Shown piece after piece: positions 1 through 7,888 of a stretch of 64,000 bases of DNA. The stretch spans positions 248,001-312,000 of the forward strand of contig CALSUF010000002.1 of the NCBI GenBank assembly GCA_943789465.1. The letters are read 5' to 3'. Below the pieces are notes generated by a model. That model was not told where the DNA came from. It did no database searches and saw only the letters and a program-made list of their open reading frames with translations. Within the stretch, counting starts at the first letter, position 1. Each line of letters opens with the position of its first letter. A program made the translations under genes and the position numbers. This DNA is from an uncultured Flavobacteriaceae bacterium. GTDB taxonomy: Bacteria; Bacteroidota; Bacteroidia; Flavobacteriales; Flavobacteriaceae.

Positions 1-270
1 GCCAATAGAGTATATCCATTGACTATCACTCCCGATCAAGAAGAAGGGCTTCGTTTAGCCGCTCAAAAAATTGATACAACTATAAAACAATTTGAGAAAA
101 GTTACTCTGTTCAAGATAAGCAAGATGTGCTGGCCATGTGCGCCCTTCAGTTTGCAACTCAAAACGAACAAAAAACTATAGATAAAACTAGCTTAAATGA
201 GGATTTAGAATCCCGTCTGATAGCTGTAAACGAATTATTAGACACTCATTTAAACAACAACGTTCTTTAA
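1..270 (+). CDS. zapA: Cell division protein ZapA (5' partial)
   Basis: ZapA binds FtsZ and promotes bundling of its filaments at the division site. The open frame runs in from the left edge: the bases before position 19 read in frame as ANRVYP, which is the usual ZapA beta-hairpin leading to PLTITPDQEE, so the TTG at 19 is not the start and the gene begins outside the window. The visible part is mostly one long helix, as in the ZapA coiled-coil tail. Synteny with the 6S-like RNA and rny downstream supports the call; zapA next to the 6S gene is also known from E. coli. The family is clear, and only the N-terminal residues are missing. Confidence 0.85.
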   Translation, partial: ANRVYPLTITPDQEEGLRLAAQKIDTTIKQFEKSYSVQDKQDVLAMCALQFATQNEQKTIDKTSLNEDLESRLIAVNELLDTHLNNNVL

Positions 271-282
271 ATAAAATTAGGT

Positions 283-455
283 TACTGCCTATATTGATCA
301 TTTTTTTGATAAACTCAACGGAAATTCTTTAAAAAAGAGTGCGTTTAAGTTGTAAAAGCATGCTGTCTTGTTACAGATCCTTGATCAGCTTTTCAACTCT
401 AAATCTTGTATTTATGGAGTTTATACAAAATCCAGATTGATGTAGGCTTTTTTTT
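283..455 (+). ncRNA. ssrS: 6S-like RNA (6S-Flavo type candidate)
   Basis: The gap between zapA and rny folds into a long rod, the shape of 6S RNA, which binds RNA polymerase as an open-promoter mimic. Visible stems from outside in: 287-293 with 441-447 (one wobble), 309-316 with 417-424 (8 perfect pairs), a large internal bubble, then 348-352 plus 354-359 with 388-398 (one bulged U), and a tip stem 363-366 with 373-376. A run of nine T follows at 448-456 and would end transcription. The ends are approximate. I see no clear TAnnTTTG box just upstream, so it may be made from a promoter inside zapA or processed. 6S-Flavo RNA is a described class in Flavobacteria; assignment to it is by fold and position and has not been tested with a covariance model. 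Confidence 0.7.
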
Positions 456-473
456 TAAATTAAACTATCAACT

Positions 474-2051
474 ATGGAATCCAACATTATACTCATTGCT
501 TTAGGTGCAGCTGTCTTAGGACTTATCTTAGGATTAGCAATCTCTAAAGTTCGAGAAAAAAGTAACGCCTCTCAACTTACAAAAAACGCGAAACGAGAAG
601 CGAGTTCAATCATCTCAAAAGCAAAATCAGAAGGAGAGTCGACAAAAAAAGATAAAATATTTCAAGCTAAAGAACGTTTTTTAGAATTGAAGTCAGAACA
701 TGAACAGGTTATTTTGTCCAGAGAAAAGAAAATGAGCGAAGCAGAAAAACGCACTCGAGACAAAGAGTCACAAATCTCTTCAGAACTTTCTAAAAACAAA
801 AAATTATCAGTTGATATTGAATCTAAAATCAAGGATTATGATCATCGCCTCGAAATTTTAAATAAACGTAAAGAAGAAGTTGAAAAAGCGCATAAGAGTC
901 AAATTAAACAACTGGAAGTTATTTCTGGTTTGTCTGCCGAAGATGCTAAACATCAACTTGTCGAGTCATTAAAGTCTGAAGCAAAAAATGATGCTATGGT
1001 CTTTATTCAAGATACGATGGAAGAAGCGAAACTAACGGCAGAACAAGATGCTAAAAAAATCATCATTAATACGATTCAACGCATTGGAACTGAAGAAGCA
1101 GTAGACAATTGTGTATCCGTATTCAATATAGAATCGGACGATGTTAAAGGTCGAATTATTGGTCGTGAAGGTCGTAACATTAGAGCTATTGAAGCTGCGA
1201 CTGGAGTTGAAATTATTGTAGATGACACACCAGAAGCAATCATTTTATCCTGTTTTGATTCGGTCCGAAGAGAAGTTGCTCGTTTGTCCTTACACAAATT
1301 GGTAACAGATGGTCGTATTCATCCGGCACGTATTGAAGAAATTGTAAAGAAAACACAAAAACAAATAGAACAAGAGATTATTGAAGTTGGAAAAAGAACA
1401 GTGATCGATTTAGGTATTCATGGTTTACATCCAGAACTCATTAAAACAGTTGGACGTATGAAATACCGTTCTTCTTATGGTCAGAATCTATTACAACACT
1501 CTAGAGAAGTAGCCAAACTTTGTGGGGTAATGGCAGCTGAATTAGGAATTAATCCAAAGCTTGCCAAACGTGCTGGACTGTTACACGATATCGGAAAAGT
1601 GCCAGACGCAGAAGCAGATATGGAAACACCTCATGCTATTTTAGGAATGCAGTGGGCCGAAAAGTACGGAGAAAACCCAGAAGTTTGTAATGCTATTGGG
1701 GCTCACCATGACGAAATTGAAATGAAATCGTTAATGTCTCCAATTGTACAAGTCTGTGATGCTATTTCAGGGGCGCGTCCAGGAGCACGACGTCAAGTTT
1801 TAGATTCGTATATCCAACGTCTAAAAGATCTAGAGGAAATTGCTTTTGGATTTAGTGGGGTTCAAAAAGCCTATGCGATTCAAGCCGGTCGTGAACTTCG
1901 TGTGATTGTAGAAAGTGAAAAAGTGACAGATGAAAAAGCAGGTAACTTATCATTTGAAATTTCTCAGAAAATCCAAACAGACATGACTTACCCTGGTCAA
2001 GTGAAAGTTACGGTAATTCGTGAAACACGTGCGGTAAATATTGCAAAATAA
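474..2051 (+). CDS. rny: Ribonuclease Y
   Basis: RNase Y is a membrane-anchored endoribonuclease that starts decay of many mRNAs. The 525-residue length is typical. An N-terminal membrane helix lies at about 5-23, followed by a charged coiled coil to about 155, a KH RNA-binding domain with [10 protein letters not shown] near 226-235, and an HD metal phosphodiesterase domain whose HD pair is in LLHDIGK near 371. The start at ATGGAATCC places the anchor at the extreme N-terminus, as in the family. It follows the 6S-like RNA and ends before a strong hairpin terminator, so it is probably transcribed alone or by read-through from zapA. Confidence 0.95.
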   Translation: MESNIILIALGAAVLGLILGLAISKVREKSNASQLTKNAKREASSIISKAKSEGESTKKDKIFQAKERFLELKSEHEQVILSREKKMSEAEKRTRDKESQISSELSKNKKLSVDIESKIKDYDHRLEILNKRKEEVEKAHKSQIKQLEVISGLSAEDAKHQLVESLKSEAKNDAMVFIQDTMEEAKLTAEQDAKKIIINTIQRIGTEEAVDNCVSVFNIESDDVKGRIIGREGRNIRAIEAATGVEIIVDDTPEAIILSCFDSVRREVARLSLHKLVTDGRIHPARIEEIVKKTQKQIEQEIIEVGKRTVIDLGIHGLHPELIKTVGRMKYRSSYGQNLLQHSREVAKLCGVMAAELGINPKLAKRAGLLHDIGKVPDAEADMETPHAILGMQWAEKYGENPEVCNAIGAHHDEIEMKSLMSPIVQVCDAISGARPGARRQVLDSYIQRLKDLEEIAFGFSGVQKAYAIQAGRELRVIVESEKVTDEKAGNLSFEISQKIQTDMTYPGQVKVTVIRETRAVNIAK

Positions 2052-2073
2052 TATGACATATTTATAGTGATTG

Positions 2074-2100
2074 AAAAAGCAACTTTTTGGTTGCTTTTTT
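2074..2100. terminator. Rho-independent terminator of rny (bidirectional)
   Basis: A ten-pair stem joins 2074-2083 and 2090-2099 with a six-base loop. A-run on one side and T-run on the other let it work for rny on the plus strand and for xerD on the minus strand; the xerD stop codon overlaps its edge. Confidence 0.85.
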
Positions 2101-2995
2101 AGGCTCTAGGATGAAATTTTAGCATGGCGTCTTTTAGATGGCTTTTATCAACGTGCATATAGATTTCGGTGGTTGTAATACTTTCGTGACCTAGCATCAT
2201 TTGAATAGCCCTCAAATCGGCTCCATTTTCAAGGAGATGTGTTGCAAAGGAATGTCTAAACGTATGAGGAGAAATATTTTTTTGAATCCCAGCTTTTGCT
2301 CCTAAGGTTTTTACAATGGTACAAATCATTGCTCTGCTGAGTTGCTTTCCTCGACGGTTCAAAAATAACGTATCATTATATGGAGATTCAATTTTTATTA
2401 GTACGCGGACGTGATCTTTGTAGAGGTTGATATATTTCTGAGTCAACGGTCCAATGGGGATAAAGCGTTGTTTATTGCCTTTTCCAGTGACCTTAATAAA
2501 ACCTTCTTCAAAAAATAGATCTGAAATCTTAAGTCCTGTAAGTTCACTAACTCGAAGTCCACAACTGTATAAAGTTTCTATAATTGCACGGTTGCGTTCG
2601 CCTTGTGGACTGCTTAAGTCAATGCTACCAACTATTAAATCGATATCCTTGACTGATAAGGTGTCTGGTAATTTACGTCCAATTTTGGGTGCTTCAATTC
2701 GTTCTAAGGGATTGGAAGTACAATAATTTTCAAATATTAAATAGTCATAAAAACTCCGCAATCCAGAAATGAGTCTTGATTGTGTGCGTGGATTTAGTTC
2801 TTTTGCCATTTCATAGATAAAGCCCTGAATGTCTTCAGCAGTGATTTGAAGTGGGTTTAATGATATTTCATTCGCTTCTAGATACAATACCAGTTTTTGA
2901 ACATCAAAAGTATAGTTGTTAACGGTATGTATGGACATACCTCGCTCAATTTTTAGATATAAAGCAAAATCTTTTAAGGCATTATTCCACTTCAT
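2099..2995 (-). CDS. xerD: Tyrosine recombinase XerD
   Basis: Site-specific recombinase of the XerC/XerD type that resolves chromosome dimers at dif. The 298 residues give a SAM-like core-binding domain (about 1-90) and a catalytic domain with the full active site: R148 in CGLRVSEL, K172, H244 and R247 in HTFRHSF, H270 in LGHES, and the nucleophile Y279. The complete set argues for an active housekeeping enzyme rather than a mobile integrase, as does the lack of any element boundary nearby. Flavobacteria often have aroQ on the other side; here that position is occupied by a decayed acetyltransferase. A TAnnTTTG box about 50 bases upstream can serve as its promoter. Confidence 0.9.
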   Translation of the reverse strand: MKWNNALKDFALYLKIERGMSIHTVNNYTFDVQKLVLYLEANEISLNPLQITAEDIQGFIYEMAKELNPRTQSRLISGLRSFYDYLIFENYCTSNPLERIEAPKIGRKLPDTLSVKDIDLIVGSIDLSSPQGERNRAIIETLYSCGLRVSELTGLKISDLFFEEGFIKVTGKGNKQRFIPIGPLTQKYINLYKDHVRVLIKIESPYNDTLFLNRRGKQLSRAMICTIVKTLGAKAGIQKNISPHTFRHSFATHLLENGADLRAIQMMLGHESITTTEIYMHVDKSHLKDAMLKFHPRA

Positions 2996-3048
2996 TTGAC
3001 TGTTTTTGAATTCTTCTTATAGTTTAAAAAATGATTACGGAAGCATAA

Positions 3049-3056
3049 CAAATATA
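3049..3056 (-). promoter_or_regulatory. -7 box for xerD
   Basis: TATATTTG on the minus strand matches the Bacteroidota TAnnTTTG element; it would start transcription about 45 bases before the xerD ATG. No clear -33 element is seen. Confidence 0.5.
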
Positions 3057-3156
3057 ACAAAGTGAATTTTATAAATACTATCTTAACTTAAATACAGTAA
3101 AATTATAAGAGACATATAGATTTTAAATTACTATTTTTATCACATAAGATTAGCAA

Positions 3157-3434
3157 ATGAACTACCTTTTTACAGGTCAAGAAACCGAACAGCTTAAATT
3201 CAGAACACTTCAACCAGATGACTTTGATGCTTGGTTGCCTTTGTTTAAAGCAAATAATATTGCTAAATTTTTAGATTTAGATTCTACGCTTACAGAATTT
3301 GAACTATGTAAACGATAGTTTAAAAAGCTTTTAACAGAAACAATAATAATTTGGGTAGTATAACTTTAGAAAAACAAATAAAAAATTTCAATATTTTCAG
3401 TATCCATAAAGAAAGATGGAAATTAACTCAATAA
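3157..3434 (+). pseudogene. Remnant of a GNAT-family (RimL-like) acetyltransferase
   Basis: An ATG at 3157 opens a 53-codon frame (MNYLFTGQETEQLKFRTLQP) that reads like the N-terminus of flavobacterial RimJ/RimL-type N-acetyltransferases, but it stops at TAG 3316-3318, where a TGG tryptophan codon would be expected after CKR. Just downstream the frame shifts by one, and the phrase FNRNNNNLGSITLEKQ in the new frame resembles the next part of the family. That frame ends at 3434. The rest of the domain, including the acetyl-CoA-binding loop, is absent. The gene is therefore dead: one nonsense change, one frameshift and a 3' deletion. Family assignment is from memory of homologues, without a search. 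Confidence 0.7.
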
Positions 3435-3444
3435 ATGATCAACT

Positions 3445-3472
3445 AAAAAAGCTCCCTAATGGAGCCTTTTTG
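3445..3472 (-). terminator. Terminator of the minus-strand lipoprotein gene
   Basis: Hairpin GCTCC (3451-3455) with GGAGC (3461-3465), flanked by A-run and T-run so it can act in both directions. It lies 18 bases past the stop of the lipoprotein gene at 3490-4452. Confidence 0.75.
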
Positions 3473-3489
3473 TGATATAATTCGAAATA

Positions 3490-4452
3490 TTAATTTTTTG
3501 TAAACGTATATACTGTATAATATACTTCAAACGGAGCGTTGTCAGGATCAGGTGTTTCTGTCATAGAAAATACACCTTGTGTATCGGACAAAGATTCGAT
3601 TGTAATAAGTGTATTATGTTCTTCAGATCCAACAGTAAATGCAGTTTGAGTTTCATCTGTCCAATTCCAAACATCTGTTTCGATATGAGTTCCTTGGTTA
3701 CTTCCTGTCCAAACCAAAGCATAAGTGCCATAAGTTGAAATAGTAAGATTTATAGAGTTAGCTGGAGTACACCCATCAATAAGTACATCACTATCATCAT
3801 TGCTAGAATACTCATAACAAGGTTCATTTAACCATTCAGAAGAGTTGTCTTGAGAGTTCACAAACATTGAATCAAATGTCCAATTTCCTACAACTTGTGC
3901 ATGATTAGAGTTTGGATCCGTTGTATCACTCTGATCCATTGGTTCATCTTTTTCAGCTGAATATTCACCTGTAAGATTGTCACATCCGTCAAATCCTTCA
4001 GGAAAATTCCACTCAATTAAAAAAGTGGCAAAAATTTCTGTATCACTTTCAGTTACAACAATATCAGTTAAGGTTGCAATTGTTAAGAGTGTGTTGTCCA
4101 ATACGTAATTTAAATCTACACTGGAAACGTTTCCATTCGTATCAATATTTAGTTCATAGGTACCAAATGCAACTTCAAGTTCACCATTCACAGTTAATTC
4201 TACTATGTAAGAATCTTCTGTGAACTCAATAGAATTAAAAATACAATCAGCAGCTGCTAATCTTGATCTGTTAAAAAGACTCCATTTTCCAAAAATGATT
4301 TCTTTAGCTTCTTCAGGTGTTTGTTCCGAAACAGTGCCCGTCGCATATAAATTCGTTATACCATTATTGTTTGTTGGTGTTACAATTGAAGATTCATCGT
4401 TGTTACAAGAAACAATCAATATAATGGAACATAAATAAAGTAGTTTTTTCAT
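3490..4452 (-). CDS. Lipocalin-like lipoprotein, function unknown
   Basis: A 320-residue predicted lipoprotein: signal sequence MKKLLYLCSIILIVSC with lipobox IVSC and Cys16 as the lipidated residue, then an Asn/Asp/Ser-rich spacer. The rest looks like two repeats of a beta-rich module, each starting with a phrase of the type GKWSLFNRS (about residue 54) or GNWTFDSM (about 190), and including Cys pairs. This resembles the lipocalin-like domains common in Bacteroidota surface lipoproteins. No catalytic motif is seen and there is no operon partner. It probably sits in the outer membrane; the ligand is unknown. No -7 box is obvious just upstream, and a strong terminator follows. Confidence 0.7.
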   Translation of the reverse strand: MKKLLYLCSIILIVSCNNDESSIVTPTNNNGITNLYATGTVSEQTPEEAKEIIFGKWSLFNRSRLAAADCIFNSIEFTEDSYIVELTVNGELEVAFGTYELNIDTNGNVSSVDLNYVLDNTLLTIATLTDIVVTESDTEIFATFLIEWNFPEGFDGCDNLTGEYSAEKDEPMDQSDTTDPNSNHAQVVGNWTFDSMFVNSQDNSSEWLNEPCYEYSSNDDSDVLIDGCTPANSINLTISTYGTYALVWTGSNQGTHIETDVWNWTDETQTAFTVGSEEHNTLITIESLSDTQGVFSMTETPDPDNAPFEVYYTVYTFTKN

Positions 4453-4581
4453 TTTGTAAAAATTAAATTCATTGCTAATTTAAAGTAATTTAAGTTTTCT
4501 TGAAAATTATGATCACTAAATTAACAAAAAAGGAGAGATTTGATAAAAATAGAGAAAATGCTTTTAGAATAGATTTAAAAT

Positions 4582-4610
4582 AAAAAACCCACAACTTTCG
4601 TTGTGGGTTT
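4582..4610 (-). terminator. Terminator of tRNA-Ser
   Basis: A perfect ten-pair hairpin, 4586-4595 with 4600-4609 (AACCCACAAC and its complement), directly after the tRNA 3' end. On the minus strand it is followed by a T-rich tract. Confidence 0.8.
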
Positions 4611-4617
4611 TCTTAAG

Positions 4618-4702
4618 CGGAGAATGAGGGATTCGAACCCCCGGAGGTGTGACCCTCAACAGTTTTCAAGACTGCCGCATTCGACCACTCTGCCAATTCT
4701 CC
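4618..4702 (-). tRNA. tRNA-Ser (anticodon TGA)
   Basis: On the minus strand the acceptor arm GGAGAAT (4702-4696) pairs with ATTCTCC (4625-4619), with discriminator G at 4618 and no encoded CCA. The anticodon loop reads CTTGAAA, giving TGA, which decodes UCN serine codons. A long variable arm and the T-loop sequence GGTTCGAATCC are present, as required for a class II tRNA. It stands alone between a lipoprotein gene and a nitroreductase gene and has its own terminator. Confidence 0.95.
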
Positions 4703-4832
4703 AATGGGCTGCAAATATAAAAGGGTTTTTAGTTCTATCAAATACTTTTAGTAATTATTTTCAAAAAATTTAAGCTGTCTATTTTTAAGCAATTATTAAG
4801 ATTATTTTTTATCGAATAGCTGTAAAATTATA

Positions 4833-4840
4833 TACTTTTG
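4833..4840 (+). promoter_or_regulatory. -7 box for the nitroreductase/kdnA pair
   Basis: TACTTTTG matches TAnnTTTG. The TTG at 4838, which could otherwise be taken as a start codon, is the end of this box, so the first usable start is the ATG at 4856. Confidence 0.65.
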
Positions 4841-4855
4841 AAAAAAACAATTTTT

Positions 4856-5488
4856 ATGAATATTATAGAGGCTCTTGAGTGGCGCTACGCAACAAAAAAA
4901 TTTGATTCTGAAGCCATCATTCCCGAAAAAACGATTGATTTGCTAAAAAATGCGTTTAATTTGACCGCAAGTTCTTATGGATTACAACCCGTAAAGCTGC
5001 TTATGGTAAGCAATAAATCAACTTTAAGCGATTTGGTACCCTTATCAATGAACCAAAAACAAGTAGGACAAGCATCTCATTTATGTGTATTTTGTGTAGA
5101 AACTAATATTGATGAAACGTATATCAGAGCTTTTTTCGACCGTATCAAATCAACTAACCATACTCCTGATGAGATTTTGAACCCTTTTAGATCAAGTGTC
5201 ATTAGTAGCTTTAAACAAAAATCTGATGATGATATTTTTAAGTGGGGAGCAAAACAAGCTTATTTAGCTATGGGTAATATGCTAACGGTTTGTGCGACTC
5301 AAGAAGTTGATGCTTGTCCTATGGAAGGTTTTGATCTCGTGGAATACGATCGTTTTTTTAAACTCAAAGAACAAGGGTTACGCTCTGTTCTTGTAATGCC
5401 TATAGGATATCGTGCTTCAGATGACATGTTTGGAGCAATGAAAAAAGTTCGTAAACCCCTTAACGAATCAATTATAGAATTTAAATAA
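4856..5488 (+). CDS. NAD(P)H-dependent nitroreductase family oxidoreductase
   Basis: A 210-residue FMN-dependent enzyme of the NfsB/nitroreductase fold, which uses NAD(P)H to reduce nitro compounds, quinones or similar acceptors. The N-terminal phrase ALEWRYATKKFD carries the RYATKKF signature that binds the FMN phosphate, and SSYGLQP and the C-terminal GYRASDD region also fit. The ATG at 4856 is chosen because a -7 promoter box ends at 4840 and overlaps the upstream TTG. It is 9 bases before kdnA, so the two are probably co-transcribed, but no biochemical link is evident. The true substrate cannot be read from sequence. Confidence 0.85.
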   Translation: MNIIEALEWRYATKKFDSEAIIPEKTIDLLKNAFNLTASSYGLQPVKLLMVSNKSTLSDLVPLSMNQKQVGQASHLCVFCVETNIDETYIRAFFDRIKSTNHTPDEILNPFRSSVISSFKQKSDDDIFKWGAKQAYLAMGNMLTVCATQEVDACPMEGFDLVEYDRFFKLKEQGLRSVLVMPIGYRASDDMFGAMKKVRKPLNESIIEFK

Positions 5489-5497
5489 AATTATACC

Positions 5498-6694
5498 ATG
5501 CCTGGTTTTGAATTATTTGGTGATGCCGAACGAAAAGAAGTAAACGACGTCCTAGACAGTGGAGTTTTGATGCGCTACGGATTTGACGGTATGCGTCAAG
5601 GTCATTGGAAAGCAAAAGAATTAGAACACGCTATTCAATCTCGATTTGATGTGAAACATGCCCAACTGCTTTCTAGTGGAACGGCTGCTGTGAGTTTGGC
5701 TTTAGCATCTGCAGGAATTGGTGCTGGTGATGAAGTCATTATGCCTTGCTTTACATTTGTGGCAAGTTTTGAAGCCATTCTCATGTTGGGAGCAACTCCA
5801 ATCCTTGTTGATGTAGATGATACATTAACTTTGGATATCGAAGCTGTTCAAGCGGCTATTACCCCAAAAACAAAAGCCATCATGTGTGTACACATGTGTG
5901 GAAGTATGGCTAATTTAAATGCATTGAAACAGATATGTGACTCACATCATTTGTTTCTTATTGAAGATGCTTGTCAGGCGATAGGAGGGACTTACAATGG
6001 AAAAGCACTTGGAACCATTGGGGATTTAGGTTGTTTTTCTTTTGATTTTGTAAAAACAGTCACTTGTGGCGAAGGAGGTGTTGTTATTACTAACAATAAA
6101 GAATTTTACACCCATTCAGATCAATTTAGCGATCATGGACACGACCATTTGGGGACAGATAGAGGCGCAGAAACACACCCAATTTTAGGCTATAACTTCC
6201 GAATATCAGAATTAAATGCTGCTGTTGGTGTTGCTCAATTTGGTAGATTGGATGAATTTCTTGCGATTCAAAAAAAGTATTATACTATTATTAGAAACGA
6301 ATTATCTAGTATTGAGGGCGTCACTTTCAGATCTGTTCCCGAAGGTGGGGAGGAAAGTTATGCTTTTTTAAATTTCTTTCTAGATGATTTAGAAATAGCT
6401 CGAAATGTGCATCAAGCTTTTAAAACCAACGGAATAGATGTGTGTTTTCACTATTATGATAATAATTGGCACTACATCCGAAAATGGGAGCATCTCACAA
6501 CTCAAAAATCGTTATTTCCATTAAGTCAGGAAGTAAAAGACGGATTGGCATATTTAACAAATAAAACCTTTGAAAAGTCTGATCACTACATAGGTCGAAA
6601 TTTATCTTGTTTGATTAAACTATCTTGGACTGAAGAAGACGTAAAGCAAAGAGCTCAAACCATGGCAAAACTTATACGTGAAGCTACTGCTTAG
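5498..6694 (+). CDS. kdnA: 8-amino-3,8-dideoxy-manno-octulosonate aminotransferase KdnA
   Basis: A PLP aminotransferase of the DegT/DnrJ/EryC1/StrS family, 398 residues. K186 in SFDFVKTVTCGEGG is the Schiff-base lysine. Features recalled from Shewanella KdnA, including the start MPGFELFG, the phrase HMCGSMA, and GHDHLGTDRGAETHPI, are all present, which separates it from generic sugar aminotransferases. KdnA transfers an amino group to the 8-oxo sugar made by KdnB from Kdo, giving Kdo8N for lipopolysaccharide. The partner kdnB is in this window at 22371-23456 next to kdsB, about 17 kb away. It follows the nitroreductase gene closely and its stop overlaps that of the convergent ribB. The assignment is from recalled similarity and the presence of kdnB; no alignment was run. 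Confidence 0.85.
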   Translation: MPGFELFGDAERKEVNDVLDSGVLMRYGFDGMRQGHWKAKELEHAIQSRFDVKHAQLLSSGTAAVSLALASAGIGAGDEVIMPCFTFVASFEAILMLGATPILVDVDDTLTLDIEAVQAAITPKTKAIMCVHMCGSMANLNALKQICDSHHLFLIEDACQAIGGTYNGKALGTIGDLGCFSFDFVKTVTCGEGGVVITNNKEFYTHSDQFSDHGHDHLGTDRGAETHPILGYNFRISELNAAVGVAQFGRLDEFLAIQKKYYTIIRNELSSIEGVTFRSVPEGGEESYAFLNFFLDDLEIARNVHQAFKTNGIDVCFHYYDNNWHYIRKWEHLTTQKSLFPLSQEVKDGLAYLTNKTFEKSDHYIGRNLSCLIKLSWTEEDVKQRAQTMAKLIREATA

Positions 6695-7845
6695 TACTTT
6701 ATATAGTCAACGATTTCTAATCCGTAACCTATAATACCTACCCGTTTGGTTTGTTCACTATTAGAAATAAGTCCTAACTTGTGAATATTTAGATCATGGA
6801 GAATTTGTGCGCCAATTCCAAAATCTTTTGAATCCATTTCAATACTTGGCGCTTTGGTAACGGTCCCTTTTCGTTGAGTGTTTTTTACGATTTCTAAACG
6901 CTTCAAAAGGTTGGCAGGCTGACTCACTTGATTTATAAACAGAATAGCACCTTTTTCATGCTTATTTATTAATTTAAACATACCGTCAAGTTGTTGATCT
7001 GCATCATTTGTAAGAGTTCCTAAAACATCGTTATTTACTAAGGATGAATTGATTCGAGTTGGAACGGTTTCGTTTGTACCCCAAGTACCTTTAGTTAAGG
7101 CAATGTGAACTGAATCGTTGGTCGTTTGTTGATATGCTCTCAACCTAAAATCTCCAAAACGTGTTTCGATTTGGAAGTCTTGTTTTTTCTTGATTAAAGA
7201 ATCGTGTTCCATTCGGTAAGCTACTAAGTCTTCAATAGAAATTATTTTTAAATCAAACTTTTTAGCAACAATCCTTAATTCTGGTAAACGTGCCATTGAT
7301 CCATCATCATTTAAGATTTCAACCAATATACCAGCAGGTTCCAATCCAGCCAAACGTGCTAAATCTACAGCAGCTTCGGTGTGACCTGTACGACGTAAAA
7401 CACCTCCATTTTTTGCTTTCAAAGGAAAAATATGACCTGGACGCCCTAAATCGTGAGGCTTTGTATTTGGATCTACTAAGGATTTAATCGTTTTAGAACG
7501 GTCTGAAGTTGAAATTCCTGTTGTACACCCGCTACCAATTAAGTCAACAGAAACTGTAAATTGAGTGTTGTGCAGCACTGTATTATTTTGAACCATCATA
7601 TTTAGTTCTAACTCATCACATCGAGTTTCGGTGAGTGGCGCACAAATCAAACCTCGTCCGTGTAAAGCCATGAAATTAATCATTTCTGGAGTTACTTTTT
7701 CTGCAGCAGCAATAAAATCACCTTCGTTTTCTCGGTTCTCGTCATCAACTACGACTACTACCTTGCCTAAACGAATATCGTTAATAGCATCTTCGATACT
7801 ATTTAATTCAGATGTTGTTTGTGGTTGATGTTCTGTAGTCGACAT
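6691..7845 (-). CDS. ribB: 3,4-dihydroxy-2-butanone 4-phosphate synthase with degenerate GTP cyclohydrolase II domain
   Basis: The N-terminal part (about 1-215) is a complete DHBP synthase, which makes the four-carbon precursor of riboflavin from ribulose 5-phosphate: acidic metal loop [10 protein letters not shown] at 34-43 and the GRPGH...RRTGHTEA segment. The C-terminal part (about 222-384) has the fold outline of RibA, but the cysteines that bind its zinc are gone: the expected ECLTGD...SLRCDCG stretch reads [23 protein letters not shown] cyclohydrolase II activity is therefore not expected, and a separate ribA should exist elsewhere. Flavobacterial RibB proteins of this length are known. 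It is the last gene of the ftsK-lolA-lptFG block, 43 bases after lptFG. Confidence 0.9.
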   Translation of the reverse strand: MSTTEHQPQTTSELNSIEDAINDIRLGKVVVVVDDENRENEGDFIAAAEKVTPEMINFMALHGRGLICAPLTETRCDELELNMMVQNNTVLHNTQFTVSVDLIGSGCTTGISTSDRSKTIKSLVDPNTKPHDLGRPGHIFPLKAKNGGVLRRTGHTEAAVDLARLAGLEPAGILVEILNDDGSMARLPELRIVAKKFDLKIISIEDLVAYRMEHDSLIKKKQDFQIETRFGDFRLRAYQQTTNDSVHIALTKGTWGTNETVPTRINSSLVNNDVLGTLTNDADQQLDGMFKLINKHEKGAILFINQVSQPANLLKRLEIVKNTQRKGTVTKAPSIEMDSKDFGIGAQILHDLNIHKLGLISNSEQTKRVGIIGYGLEIVDYIKY

Positions 7846-7888
7846 TGTTTTTTATTTTTTTGTAAAGATATTATAAGTAATTCAATCG

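Noticed and set aside
3387..3434. Small ORF after the GNAT remnant as an independent gene
   Set aside because: It continues the reading of the remnant in a shifted frame and has no start codon of its own.
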